From Galbibacter mesophilus (GTDB lineage: Bacteria; Bacteroidota; Bacteroidia; Flavobacteriales; Flavobacteriaceae), in the NCBI RefSeq assembly GCF_023721415.1, contig NZ_JAMQVC010000004.1, positions 124,001 through 188,000 on the forward strand: a stretch of DNA of 64,000 nt. The letters run 5' to 3'. The first letter of the stretch is position 1; every line of letters begins with the position of its first letter. Shown here in pieces: positions 27,325-36,054 of the stretch. The notes under the pieces are model-generated. The model was not told the DNA's origin, searched no databases, and worked only from the letters and a program-made list of their open reading frames with translations. Position numbers and translations under genes: made by a program.

Positions 27325-28242
27325 ATGCGCGCACTAGTCATAAGCGGAGGAGGTAGCAAAGGAGCATTTGCTGGAGGTGTAGCTCAATATTTAATTGAGA
27401 ATGAAAAAAGGGACTACGATTTATATTTAGGTACTTCTACGGGAAGTCTGCTTATCCCACATTTAGCCAATAAAGAGATTGAAAAAATATACGAGGTGTA
27501 CACCACCGTTACCCAGCGTAAGATTTTTAGTAACAATCCGTTTGTTACCAAGAAAAAGGGAGACGAGGAATATGTGGCCATTAATTATGTAAACGTTATT
27601 TGGCAGCTGCTAAAACGTAAAAGAACGTTTGGGGAAAGTAAAAACCTTCGGAAACATATAAAGAAACATTTTTCTGAAAGAGATTATAACCGACTTAAAG
27701 AATTGGGGAAAGAGGTCGTGGTTACCGTTTCCAACCTTTCTATGAATCGGGTGGAATACAAATCGATTATGGATTATGACTACGAAGATTTTTGTGATTG
27801 GATTTGGATGTCTTGCAATTACGTACCCTTTATGTCGCTGGCCAAAAAAAATGGTTTTGAATACGCCGATGGCGGACTAGGATGTGTGATCCCCATACGA
27901 GAAGCTATAAAAATGGGTGCTACGGAAGTAGATGCCATTATCTTGGAAACGGAAAATATGGAGCATAAAAAAGTACTTGGAAAAAATCCTTTTTCACTAA
28001 TGGTGAATCTTTACAGTTTTGTACTCGATCAATTGGAATCACACGATGTCGTGGAAGGAAAATTGGCTGCTATAAATAAGAATGTACGGCTAAATACCTA
28101 TTTCACACCTACCCGACTTACAGAAAACTCGTTGTATTTTAATAAAGACCTGATGGCAGAATGGTGGGAACAAGGCAAAGAATATGCTGCTGAACGGGTG
28201 AAAATGCAAAAAGAAGCGCATAGAGTTGAAATGACGGGGTGA
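27325..28242 (+). CDS. Patatin-like phospholipase (second of tandem pair)
   Basis: A 305-residue paralogue of the preceding gene with the same catalytic layout: GGGSKG near the start, Ser38 in GTSTG and ADGGLG. The C-terminus is longer and more charged. ATG start. The 80-bp gap to the first copy is AT-rich. The paralogues are colinear over their whole length, with the most change around residues 70-85 and at the C-terminus. Confidence 0.92.
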   Translation: MRALVISGGGSKGAFAGGVAQYLIENEKRDYDLYLGTSTGSLLIPHLANKEIEKIYEVYTTVTQRKIFSNNPFVTKKKGDEEYVAINYVNVIWQLLKRKRTFGESKNLRKHIKKHFSERDYNRLKELGKEVVVTVSNLSMNRVEYKSIMDYDYEDFCDWIWMSCNYVPFMSLAKKNGFEYADGGLGCVIPIREAIKMGATEVDAIILETENMEHKKVLGKNPFSLMVNLYSFVLDQLESHDVVEGKLAAINKNVRLNTYFTPTRLTENSLYFNKDLMAEWWEQGKEYAAERVKMQKEAHRVEMTG

Positions 28243-28358
28243 TTTTCTGGTTTCAGCTGTTTTAATCGTTGATTTGTTTAGTCGTTAAGGCGTTAAGTTA
28301 CTGAGGGACAAAGGTGCGAAGTTATTTGCTATTCGTTGTAGTTGTTCATGCAGAGCTA

Positions 28359-28743
28359 GAAACTTCAAACAATAAACCCCTCTAAACTACTAGAGTCATA
28401 TCGACCATCGGGAGATATCGCATCCAGCTATTCAAAAGAGTAATGTGATTTCTCTGTCCTCCCTGCGGGTCGGCTTCGAAATGACTTGAAACTTCAAACC
28501 AAAAACCCCTATAAACTACTAGAGTCATATCGACCATCGGGAGATATCGCATTCAGTTATTCAAAAAAATTATGTGATTTCTCTGTTCTCCCTGCGGTCG
28601 GCTTCGAAATGACTTGAAACTTCAAACTAAAAACCCCTCTAAACTACTAGAGTCATATCGGCCATCGGGAGATATCGCATTCAGTTATTCAAAAAAATTA
28701 TGTGATTTCTCTGTTCTCCCTACGGTCGGCTTCGAAATGATTT
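28359..28743. repeat. Three tandem copies of a 128-129 bp hairpin-forming unit
   Basis: Units begin with gaaacttc at 28359, 28488 and 28616, and a fourth start is truncated at 28744. The spacings are 129, 128 and 128 bp, and the copies differ by only a few bases. Each unit holds an imperfect inverted repeat: gtcatatcga...gggaga on the left mirrors tctctg..ctccct...tcgaaatgac on the right, around an A/T-rich tip. The structure resembles REP/MITE-like elements amplified in tandem. Confidence 0.88.
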
Positions 28744-28822
28744 GAAACTTCGAACTAAAAACCTTTTAAACCTCAAACCTATATTATTAATTTTTTAAGT
28801 TGTTGAGGCGTTAAGGTGCAAA

Positions 28823-28966
28823 GTTATTAGTTAATCGTTATTTGTTATTCGTTGTAGTTTTTCGATGCTTATTAGTCGATGAGAAAACAGCAATAAGCGA
28901 TACGCTATATGCATTAAGCCGGGTTCGGAAACTATCCAAGCGTAGAGCTTAAAGCTTAGGGCAACC
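28823..28966. repeat. Dispersed intergenic repeat, copy C
   Basis: Third copy of the family seen at 15423 and 16064, in the same orientation. It keeps the core from caataagc through gcgtagagcttaaagctta to gggcaa, but lacks the ccgctacgaaacc end. Confidence 0.7.
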
Positions 28967-29020
28967 TTAATCACGCAAGGTCACACTATTAACTTTTAAC
29001 TGTTCACTCTCAACTAATCC

Positions 29021-29452
29021 TTAATTATAATAAGTCTTAAATATATCCACTAAAATCTCTGGTGGGACAACCCTGTTTGGGTAATTTTCCATGGTATCCA
29101 ACACACGATCCATAGCGAACGGACTCAGCCCCATTCGTAGACCAAATTCTTTTAAGCGTTTTATTTCATTGGGATGCTGCTGCTGGTCGATATTCATAAG
29201 TAAAACCAGTCGGTGAAATTGTAAAATACGCTCAGATTCTGGAGTTGGCGGGATGTATTTGGCATGTCCCGTCTCAAATAAAGCATCGAGTTCTCTTTTT
29301 GGGACATTCATACGTTGGGCAATGGCATAAATAAAGTTATACTCTTCTTCTTTAACCAAATGGTCCGCTTGTATGAGCGCTATCATTTCTGAAAGCAGGC
29401 TCAGCTTTTGTTCTTTTTCACTCATAAGATGGGGCATTGACAATAACTTCAT
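29021..29452 (-). CDS. TerB-like protein
   Basis: Up to 143 residues, all-helical. The segment SEMIALIQADHLVKEEEYNF, then YAIAQRMNV, resembles the tellurite-resistance TerB/DjlA N-terminal fold, with acidic residues after the first helix pair. Internal ATGs at 29434 and 29425 are alternative starts, and MSEKEQKL from 29425 is plausible. It is cytoplasmic and the role is unknown. No other ter genes are nearby, so tellurite resistance should not be assumed. Confidence 0.75.
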   Translation of the reverse strand: MKLLSMPHLMSEKEQKLSLLSEMIALIQADHLVKEEEYNFIYAIAQRMNVPKRELDALFETGHAKYIPPTPESERILQFHRLVLLMNIDQQQHPNEIKRLKEFGLRMGLSPFAMDRVLDTMENYPNRVVPPEILVDIFKTYYN

Positions 29453-29582
29453 CTAAAATATGTTTTTTTTTCGCAAATTACTTGAGCTTGAAACAATTTT
29501 TCGATGAGAAACACCACTACTACAAATAAATAAGCTATCTTGCACAATCAAAATAATTACTCTATAGAATAAATAGATTATT

Positions 29583-30269
29583 ATGATTGCCACGGAAAAA
29601 AGAGTTCTCACGAACGAAGAGATAGCCCTACTCAATAAAAAGTATAAACCACTAAGTATTCATGAAAGAATTGCTGCGCTTTATACGGATTTTGCTGAAG
29701 AGGAAATTATGCTTACCAGCTCTTTTGCTGCTACTTCGGCTTTTTTATTACATCTTTTTTCAGAAACCAATAAAAAACAACGTGTTTATTTTATAGATAC
29801 CGGCTTTCACTTTCCAGAGACATTAGATTACAAAAAGGAACTTACCAAACTATACGGCCTTAATGTAGAATCTATTAGCGCAGTACAATCGGAACATGAT
29901 TTTACGGTTAAGGATAAAACCTATAAAAAAAATCCTGAATTCTGTTGTTCCATCAATAAAGTAAAACCATTGGATGCTATTAAGAAAAAATATAGCGTTT
30001 GGGTTTCTGGATTAATGGAGTGGCAAAGCGATCACAGAGCAACTTTGGATATATTTGAGATGCGTGGGGAAATTCTAAAATTCTACCCCCTACTCGACCT
30101 TTCCAAAGAGCAAAGGGACGAATTTATTAAAGAACATCAATTACCCTTTCACCCGTTGGTTGCCAAAGGTTATAATTCCATTGGTTGTAAGCACTGTACC
30201 GTTCCCGGTGAAGACCGAAGCGGAAGATGGAATAACAGTCCGAAAACCGAATGCGGTTTACATTTATAG
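29583..30269 (+). CDS. cysH: Assimilatory APS/PAPS reductase
   Basis: A 228-residue enzyme reducing activated sulfate to sulfite. The catalytic C-terminal ECGLHL (Cys224) is present. Cys121-Cys122 and Cys202-x2-Cys205 form the CC...CxxC set that binds a 4Fe-4S cluster, so APS is the more likely substrate than PAPS. No sulfate activation (cysD, cysN) or sulfite reductase genes are adjacent. Sulfatases 20 kb away could supply sulfate, but that link is only thematic. The gene converges with a glycosidase, with 2 bp between the stops. Confidence 0.92.
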   Translation: MIATEKRVLTNEEIALLNKKYKPLSIHERIAALYTDFAEEEIMLTSSFAATSAFLLHLFSETNKKQRVYFIDTGFHFPETLDYKKELTKLYGLNVESISAVQSEHDFTVKDKTYKKNPEFCCSINKVKPLDAIKKKYSVWVSGLMEWQSDHRATLDIFEMRGEILKFYPLLDLSKEQRDEFIKEHQLPFHPLVAKGYNSIGCKHCTVPGEDRSGRWNNSPKTECGLHL

Positions 30270-30271
30270 AC

Positions 30272-31873
30272 CTACAACTTCTTGAAAATAACAACGGCAT
30301 TTTTATTTTTAAGCTCTTGCGGAATTTCCAAGTGTAACCACACCTTGTCTTCAAAACTGTAAGTCTCTGCTTCTTCATACGTCCCCGTTAACGGATTGAA
30401 CCACGTAACGCTTACTTGATGACCGTTTAACACAGAATCTGTCATGTGTCCGTTTACCGAAGTCATTCCCCCTGTAACGTACAGCAAGCAAGTGTCGGTT
30501 TCATTGGTTAACGCATACGGTGTAAAGGAATATTGATCGGGCACCAACTCCCCGAAGTTTTGAGCCTCCATAAATTCTGCCAAATATTTATAATACCTAA
30601 AATTAGGCTGCTGTTCTTCCGGCAAGGAAAACGGATTGGTAATAACATTGTACCACGAAGTATTTTGCCAATAATAAGTGGAATAAGCACCCGCAAAAAT
30701 ACATTGGTAGTTTCTGTCCAGGCACACAATTGGGTCGGTATATTGCCCATCAAAAATGGAATGCATGGTTTTTTCATATCCGCCGTGTTCAATATTCATA
30801 ACAGGTTGGTCCGGGTAACGCGTCCATTTGTCCAAAGTCAACGCATGCAAATTCGGACTCCATTGCTGGATGGCAATAAAATCAACTTTGTCTGGATGCA
30901 TTTTACAGTAGTTATAATCGTGTACAGTAACCAATCGGTTGTAGGCATCCAGTTTTCTTAGGCGCTCGATTCGTTCTGTAATGTAGCTCATGTCGTCCAT
31001 CCCGTAATCCAGGGCTTCTTTAGAAACATCCCAAATTAAATTAGGAAATCCTTGATAACGCTTTACCACATACTCGTAAAACATATTGTCTTCTTCGGAA
31101 AAAGGCTTTGGCCAATTCACTTTCTTATTCCAAACGTAAATCATTAAATGGGATATAATACCCTGTTCATTTAAGTGATTAATAACTCGATCCAAACGTT
31201 TAAAAAACTCAATATTAAGTTTGGAATGGTCTGGTTTTTCGTTCGTTCCACCAAATGGAAAAACCACTGGCTTTGCATAGTTATTTTCTGGCTTTACCTT
31301 ATCCTTTTCACCCCAACCGGCATCAAATGCGTACACATTCATCACCACTTGATTGAAATTGTAATCTTTTATATGAGAAACTAATTCTTTGGTTTTTGGA
31401 ATATCTTTTTCATTTTCTGCATCCAAGGCAAACAACCAATCCGCTTCAAAAGCGAGTGCATTGTAAGGAGTTCCGTCTTCGTAAACAAACTTCTTTTTAT
31501 TTTTTTCTGAAACCATAATGGCTCCATGGGAATTTGTTTCTCCAGCTGAAACATCAATAGTACCACGAGCAGGTTTTAAGGCAACATTCTTTGCTTCAAC
31601 TTTATATTTCCATTTCCCTGTGTCTGAAGGATTAAAACGAACTAACCATTCTTTTCCGCCATTGTAAAAAGCGGGAACCTTTAAAATATTACCATTCTCG
31701 TTTTCAAAAGCTACCCAAACTTCCTCTTTAAGTGGGGCCTCAACCATTTTTTTAGCTTTAAAAGAAAGCGTAATCACATCCCATTTTTTAGGAGAAGCAA
31801 CTGCATGCAATTCATTAAAAGCAATACAGCAAAATAAAACAGTAAACAGAAAGGAAATTTGGTTGATTCTCAT
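30272..31873 (-). CDS. Exported glycoside hydrolase (DUF5060 + DUF4038-like)
   Basis: A 533-residue protein with a signal peptide. Residues about 30-110 form an Ig-like DUF5060 domain (GKWKYKVEA). A (beta/alpha)8 catalytic domain of the DUF4038/GH140-like type follows. Probable acid/base and nucleophile are Glu286 (WDVSKEALDYG) and Glu362 (MNIEHGGYE). A C-terminal beta-rich domain ends the protein. The family acts on plant or algal polysaccharide side chains, but no substrate can be assigned. It stands alone, without SusC/SusD genes, so it is not in a typical polysaccharide utilisation locus. Confidence 0.82.
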   Translation of the reverse strand: MRINQISFLFTVLFCCIAFNELHAVASPKKWDVITLSFKAKKMVEAPLKEEVWVAFENENGNILKVPAFYNGGKEWLVRFNPSDTGKWKYKVEAKNVALKPARGTIDVSAGETNSHGAIMVSEKNKKKFVYEDGTPYNALAFEADWLFALDAENEKDIPKTKELVSHIKDYNFNQVVMNVYAFDAGWGEKDKVKPENNYAKPVVFPFGGTNEKPDHSKLNIEFFKRLDRVINHLNEQGIISHLMIYVWNKKVNWPKPFSEEDNMFYEYVVKRYQGFPNLIWDVSKEALDYGMDDMSYITERIERLRKLDAYNRLVTVHDYNYCKMHPDKVDFIAIQQWSPNLHALTLDKWTRYPDQPVMNIEHGGYEKTMHSIFDGQYTDPIVCLDRNYQCIFAGAYSTYYWQNTSWYNVITNPFSLPEEQQPNFRYYKYLAEFMEAQNFGELVPDQYSFTPYALTNETDTCLLYVTGGMTSVNGHMTDSVLNGHQVSVTWFNPLTGTYEEAETYSFEDKVWLHLEIPQELKNKNAVVIFKKL

Positions 31874-32025
31874 TATAAACTAATTTAAGCTTCAAAATTA
31901 ATCCAAATACATAAACCATCTTAGCATATTTAGTCAATTCCTTCAAGGAAAGTATCAGCATTATAATCGGATTTAAGAGAAATTAACGAAACAGACTTCA
32001 GAATAACACTCCCTTAAGAGTATTT

Positions 32026-32041
32026 TGGCGGTCGATTGGCA
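32026..32041 (+). promoter_or_regulatory. Possible sigma-54 promoter of the CsbD gene
   Basis: The sequence TGGCGGTCGATTGGCA has GG and GC 10 bp apart and a good -24 element, but the -12 element is TGGC instead of TTGC. It lies 57 bp before the CsbD ATG. A small palindrome TTCCTTcAAGGAA sits at 31938-31950. Weaker than the site at 19580. Confidence 0.35.
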
Positions 32042-32098
32042 TAATAAACGGTTTTAAATAAGGAACTTAGTATTATTAATCATTAAAAAAATCATATT

Positions 32099-32284
32099 AT
32101 GACCAATGAAGAGTTAAAAGGAAAATGGAATCAAATAAAAGGAAAAGTAAAACAGAAATACGGTAGCGTTACCGATGATGATTTAACTTTTGCCGAAGGT
32201 AAATTTGATGAAATGTTAGGCCGAGTTCAAGAGAAAACTGGGAAAACAAAAGAGCAATTACGTAAAGAGTTTGGTGAACTATAA
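32099..32284 (+). CDS. CsbD family stress-response protein
   Basis: A 61-residue hydrophilic helical protein matching CsbD throughout: an N-terminal ELKGKWNQIKGKVKQKYG block and a C-terminal GRVQEKTGKTKEQ. Members are induced by general stress and their molecular role is unknown. It is monocistronic and followed 30 bp later by an inverted-repeat element whose distal arm ends in a T-run, so that element may terminate it. Confidence 0.93.
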   Translation: MTNEELKGKWNQIKGKVKQKYGSVTDDDLTFAEGKFDEMLGRVQEKTGKTKEQLRKEFGEL

Positions 32285-32313
32285 AAGTTCCCAAAAGTAG
32301 AACACTAAATGAT

Positions 32314-32435
32314 GGGTGTTCAAAAAAGTATTGAATAGTGTAGATAAACAGAGGGTTGTGTCAAACTCAAAAAATTGAGTCTTCGGCAAGCTCAGACTGA
32401 CAACCTACATTATTTTAAACCTTTTTTGAACACCC
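32314..32435. repeat. 122-bp MITE-like inverted-repeat element
   Basis: Perfect 15-bp terminal inverted repeats lie at 32314-32328 and 32421-32435. Inside are nested palindromes: GTTGTGTCA against TGACAAC, and ACTCAAaaaaTTGAGT. The interior also holds a diverged copy of the cttcggcaagctcag word found at 47972 and 49009. It has no coding capacity, and no clear target-site duplication was seen. TTTTT follows on the + strand, so it may also terminate the CsbD transcript. Confidence 0.7.
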
Positions 32436-32516
32436 TTTTTATGTCATAACATTTCAGCAAAAAGACTTCGTTTATTACTTAATCAATTAACTGATTTTTA
32501 ACCTACTCCATATTTT

Positions 32517-32544
32517 GTTTAACTTTAACACAATTAAGTTAAAC
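32517..32544. promoter_or_regulatory. Perfect palindrome upstream of the TetR gene (operator)
   Basis: GTTTAACTT at 32517-32525 and its exact complement AAGTTAAAC at 32536-32544 are 10 bp apart. The right arm ends 37 bp before the TetR start. Size and position fit an autoregulatory TetR-family operator. Confidence 0.6.
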
Positions 32545-32581
32545 ATTTTGTATTTTTAACCTGTTGAAAAAACGATAAATC

Positions 32582-33238
32582 ATGGCAAATAAGAAAGCTA
32601 CAGCAGATAGATTAATTGCGTATTACATGGATTACGTGCTCTCTCACGGTGAAAATCCAAAAAGCGTGTATTTGTTCGCGAAAGAGAATAATTTGAAAGA
32701 GGAGGATTTTTATGATTTCTACGCCAATTTCGAAGAACTTGAAAAAGACATCTTTAATACCTTTTTTCACAACACTTTAGGTTTATTAAAAAAGAGTGAA
32801 GAATACCAATTGTTCGACTCGAAAAACAAATTAATTAGTTTTTACTTTACTTTTTTTGAAATGTTAACCGCCAATAGAAGTTATGTTGTCCATGCATTGC
32901 AGGGAAAAAAGGATAAGCTTAAGTCTCTAGAGACCTTAAAGAAATTAAGGCTATCTTTCAAAGAATATGTAAAAGAGCTACAACTTGATAGGCTTAAAAT
33001 TGAAAATGAACGCTTAAGCAAAATTCAAGATCGTTCCATTGAAGAAACCGCGTGGATTCAACTCTTAATTACCGTGAAGTTTTGGTTGGATGACACGTCT
33101 CCTTCCTTTGAAAAAACCGACATTTTTATCGAAAAATCTTTGCAAACTAGTTTTGAACTAATGGATTACAAACCTTTGGAAAAACTCATCGATTTTGGAA
33201 AATTCATTTTAAAGGAAAAAGTAAATATGCGAGTTTAA
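32582..33238 (+). CDS. TetR-family-like transcriptional regulator
   Basis: A 218-residue all-helical protein. The N-terminal ~55 residues fit a TetR-type helix-turn-helix, with a recognition region around NLKEEDFYDFYANFEEL, although the match is diverged. The remainder is a helical ligand or dimer domain. It is the first gene of a tight four-gene cluster with an ABC1 kinase, a photolyase-like protein and a DUF2805 protein. The perfect palindrome upstream supports a repressor that controls its own operon. The ligand is unknown. Confidence 0.75.
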   Translation: MANKKATADRLIAYYMDYVLSHGENPKSVYLFAKENNLKEEDFYDFYANFEELEKDIFNTFFHNTLGLLKKSEEYQLFDSKNKLISFYFTFFEMLTANRSYVVHALQGKKDKLKSLETLKKLRLSFKEYVKELQLDRLKIENERLSKIQDRSIEETAWIQLLITVKFWLDDTSPSFEKTDIFIEKSLQTSFELMDYKPLEKLIDFGKFILKEKVNMRV

Positions 33239-33249
33239 AAAATTAATTG

Positions 33250-34563
33250 ATGAAGACATTAGATAAAATTCCTACAGGGAAAATTCAAAGGGCAGGTAAA
33301 TTCTTGCAAACGGGCGCTAAAGTAGGCGCTAACTACCTAAAATATTACGGTGACAAAATAACAACTTCTGAAGAAATAGCGCGCGGGCGTCTCAATAAAA
33401 ATAACGCTGAAGATATCTACGACGGTTTAAAAACCCTTAAAGGCAGTGCTCTTAAAGTAGCCCAAATGCTAAGTATGGAAAAAAGTATTTTGCCTAGGGA
33501 TTACGTCGAGAAATTTTCATTGGCACAGTTTTCGGTGCCTCCTCTCTCCCCTCCTTTGGTGATTAAAACATTTAAAAAGTACTTCGGAAAACACCCTGAA
33601 GAAATATTTGATACTTTTAATGCTTCTTCGGTAAACGCCGCCAGTATTGGCCAAGTACACATCGCCGAAAAGGATGGCAAGAAATACGCGATAAAAATAC
33701 AATATCCAGGCGTTGCCGAAAGCATTGCCACTGATTTAGCTTTGGTAAAACCCATCGCCATTAAAATGTTCAACATTAAGGGAAAAGATTCTGATAAATA
33801 CTTTAAAGAGGTAGAACATAAACTTATTGAAGAAACCAATTATATTTTGGAAGTACAGCAAAGCAAAGCTATTGCCGATGCCTGCAAGCATATTCCTAAT
33901 TTAATTTTCCCTGAATATTACGAAGATTTATCTTCCGAGCGCATCATTACCATGGATTACATGGAAGGGAAACACCTGTCGGAGTTTGTTGAGGAGAACA
34001 ACGACCAAGCCTTGGCTAACTCAATCGGACAAGCATTGTGGGACTTCTACATGTATCAAATCCATGTGCTGAAAAAAGTACATGCCGATCCGCATCCTGG
34101 AAACTTTTTAATTGGGAGCAACAGAAAGCTCATTGCTTTGGATTTTGGCTGCATGAAAGAAGTTCCGGAGGATTTTTATATTCCTTATTTTGAATTGGCA
34201 AATAAAGAAACCATTAACAATCCTGTCCTTTTCGAAAAGAAACTGTACGAATTGGAAATTCTAAAACGGGAAGACACCGCAGAAGAACTTAGCTTTTTTA
34301 AAGCCTTATTTCACGAAATGCTAAGTGTATTCACCAAACCCTTTAACGAAGAGGTTTTTGATTTCTCCAATCCTGAATTCTTTCAAAATATTGCTCGTTT
34401 AGGAGAGAAGTACAACAACAATTCTCAACTGCGAAAAATGAACGGGAACAGAGGTTCAAAACATTTCATTTACATAAACAGAACCTTTTTTGGACTATAC
34501 AATTTAATGTTCGACTCAAAAGCGGAGGACATCAAAATCAACAATTTTATTCAATACCAATAA
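33250..34563 (+). CDS. ABC1/AarF/UbiB-family atypical kinase
   Basis: A 437-residue protein of the ADCK/UbiB family. The usual KxGQ motif appears as KVAQ (in SALKVAQML). SIGQVHIA, the nucleotide-binding lysine in YAIKIQYPG, the catalytic loop VHADPHPGNF and the metal-binding ALDFG are present. Relatives support quinone biosynthesis or lipid homeostasis. ATG at 33250 is preferred to an overlapping TTG at 33247. It begins 11 bp after the TetR gene. No transmembrane helix is seen at the C-terminus, unlike UbiB. Confidence 0.88.
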   Translation: MKTLDKIPTGKIQRAGKFLQTGAKVGANYLKYYGDKITTSEEIARGRLNKNNAEDIYDGLKTLKGSALKVAQMLSMEKSILPRDYVEKFSLAQFSVPPLSPPLVIKTFKKYFGKHPEEIFDTFNASSVNAASIGQVHIAEKDGKKYAIKIQYPGVAESIATDLALVKPIAIKMFNIKGKDSDKYFKEVEHKLIEETNYILEVQQSKAIADACKHIPNLIFPEYYEDLSSERIITMDYMEGKHLSEFVEENNDQALANSIGQALWDFYMYQIHVLKKVHADPHPGNFLIGSNRKLIALDFGCMKEVPEDFYIPYFELANKETINNPVLFEKKLYELEILKREDTAEELSFFKALFHEMLSVFTKPFNEEVFDFSNPEFFQNIARLGEKYNNNSQLRKMNGNRGSKHFIYINRTFFGLYNLMFDSKAEDIKINNFIQYQ

Positions 34564-34578
34564 TTAGGAGATTTTTTT

Positions 34579-36054
34579 ATGTCTGAAATCGCTATTGCTT
34601 TTCCGCATCACTTATTCAAAAATTCGCCCATATTTGAAAAGGTTGATGTGGTTTATTTAATTGAGGAAAGCCTGTTTTTTAATCAGTATAAATTTCACAA
34701 ACAGAAAATAGCGTTTCATCGTGCGAGCATGAAAGCGTACGAAAAATACTTACAATCCAAAGATATCGAAGTAAAATATATTGAAGCTGCTAGCGAACTT
34801 TCTGATATTCGGAAACTTCTGAAAAAATTAAAGGACAATTCGGTAAAATCGCTTCACATTACAGACCCCACGGATGATTGGTTAAGTAAAAGAATAAAGA
34901 GATTTAAAGACGATTTTGACATTCAATGGTACGAAAATCCTATTTTTCTAAATTCAAAAGAAGATTTACAAGGCTTTTTTAAGTCCTCCAAAAAGAAGTT
35001 CCATCAAACAACATTTTACAAAAACCAGCGCCAGGACCGTAATATTTTAATGAAAAGCGGCAATCCGGAAGGCGGTAAATGGACGTTTGACACGGAAAAC
35101 CGAAAAAAATACCCGAAAGGCAAAACGCCACCAAGCATTCATTTTCCAGAAGAAACTGAATTTCACAAAGAAAGTTATTCTTACACCGAAAAACATTTTA
35201 AAGACAACTATGGGAAATTGGACAAATCCATTCAATATCCCATAACTTTTGAAGCCTCTGAAGCATGGTTAGATCAGTTTTTAGAAGTACGCTTTCATGA
35301 ATTTGGTGCTTACGAAGACGCCATTGTAAAAGAGCATCTTATTTTACATCATTCCGTTTTATCACCCATGATGAATGTTGGTCTTTTATTACCTTCAGAA
35401 ATATTGGAAAAAGCTTTGGAATATGCCAAAAAAAATGAAGTGGCGATCAACTCTACAGAAGGATTTGTGCGACAAATAATGGGATGGCGTGAATTTTTGC
35501 GCGGTATGTACGAATGCAAAGGTGTTGAACAAAGAACTAAAAACTTTTGGGGATTCTCCAGAAAAATTCCAAAGAGCTTTTATACTGGAAACACGGGTAT
35601 AGCACCGATTGACACAACCATAAAAAAAGTTCTAAAAACGGGCTACACCCATCATATTGAACGTTTGATGCTACTCGGAAACTTTATGGTTTTGTGCGAA
35701 TTTGACCCCGATGAAGTTTATAAATGGTTTATGGAATTATTTATTGATGCTTACGATTGGGTAATGGTTCCCAATGTTTATGGCATGAGTCAATTTGCTG
35801 ACGGCGGTCTTATGGCAACCAAGCCTTATATAAGTGGCAGTAATTACGTGATGAAGATGGGAAACTACAAAACAGGTGATTGGCAAGAGGTTTGGGATGG
35901 TTTATTTTGGAGATTTATGCATGAACATCGTGATTTTTTTGAATCCAATCCCCGTTTAAAAATGCTATTGGGCACATTGGATAAAATGAATAAGGCAACA
36001 AGGCAACAGCACCTTGAAATTGCCGAAAAATTTTTAGAAAAGTTAGATTCATGA
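34579..36054 (+). CDS. PhrB/CryB-type photolyase-cryptochrome lacking Fe-S cysteines
   Basis: A 491-residue flavoprotein of the bacterial (6-4) photolyase/FeS-BCP group. It shows the N-terminal alpha/beta domain, GWREFLRGMYE, the FAD-domain HHIERLMLLGNF and MSQFADGGLMATKPYISGSN. Members with an iron-sulfur cluster have a CxxC..C insertion right after this last block. Here the sequence runs straight on as MGNYKTGDWQEVWDGLFW with no cysteine. The cluster is therefore very probably absent. Light-dependent repair or signalling is inferred. It starts 15 bp after the ABC1 gene and overlaps the DUF2805 gene by 4 bp (ATGA). Confidence 0.9.
   Translation: MSEIAIAFPHHLFKNSPIFEKVDVVYLIEESLFFNQYKFHKQKIAFHRASMKAYEKYLQSKDIEVKYIEAASELSDIRKLLKKLKDNSVKSLHITDPTDDWLSKRIKRFKDDFDIQWYENPIFLNSKEDLQGFFKSSKKKFHQTTFYKNQRQDRNILMKSGNPEGGKWTFDTENRKKYPKGKTPPSIHFPEETEFHKESYSYTEKHFKDNYGKLDKSIQYPITFEASEAWLDQFLEVRFHEFGAYEDAIVKEHLILHHSVLSPMMNVGLLLPSEILEKALEYAKKNEVAINSTEGFVRQIMGWREFLRGMYECKGVEQRTKNFWGFSRKIPKSFYTGNTGIAPIDTTIKKVLKTGYTHHIERLMLLGNFMVLCEFDPDEVYKWFMELFIDAYDWVMVPNVYGMSQFADGGLMATKPYISGSNYVMKMGNYKTGDWQEVWDGLFWRFMHEHRDFFESNPRLKMLLGTLDKMNKATRQQHLEIAEKFLEKLDS

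Larger units (their letters stand above)
28243..29020. other. Repeat-filled non-coding gap
   Basis: A 778-bp gap with no gene. It is made almost wholly of repeats: low-complexity words at 28255-28340, a triplicated 128-bp unit (28359-28743) and a third copy of the dispersed repeat (28823-28966). Confidence 0.8.

Noticed and set aside
28243-29020. Insertion sequence remnant
   Set aside because: No transposase fragment could be read in any frame; the gap is explained by hairpin and dispersed repeats.
29021-29452. Tellurite-resistance locus
   Set aside because: Only a TerB-like fold is present; no terC, terD or other ter genes are adjacent.
30272-31873. Polysaccharide utilisation locus around the glycosidase
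   Set aside because: No SusC/SusD pair or regulator lies nearby, and the sulfatases are about 20 kb away on a separate block.
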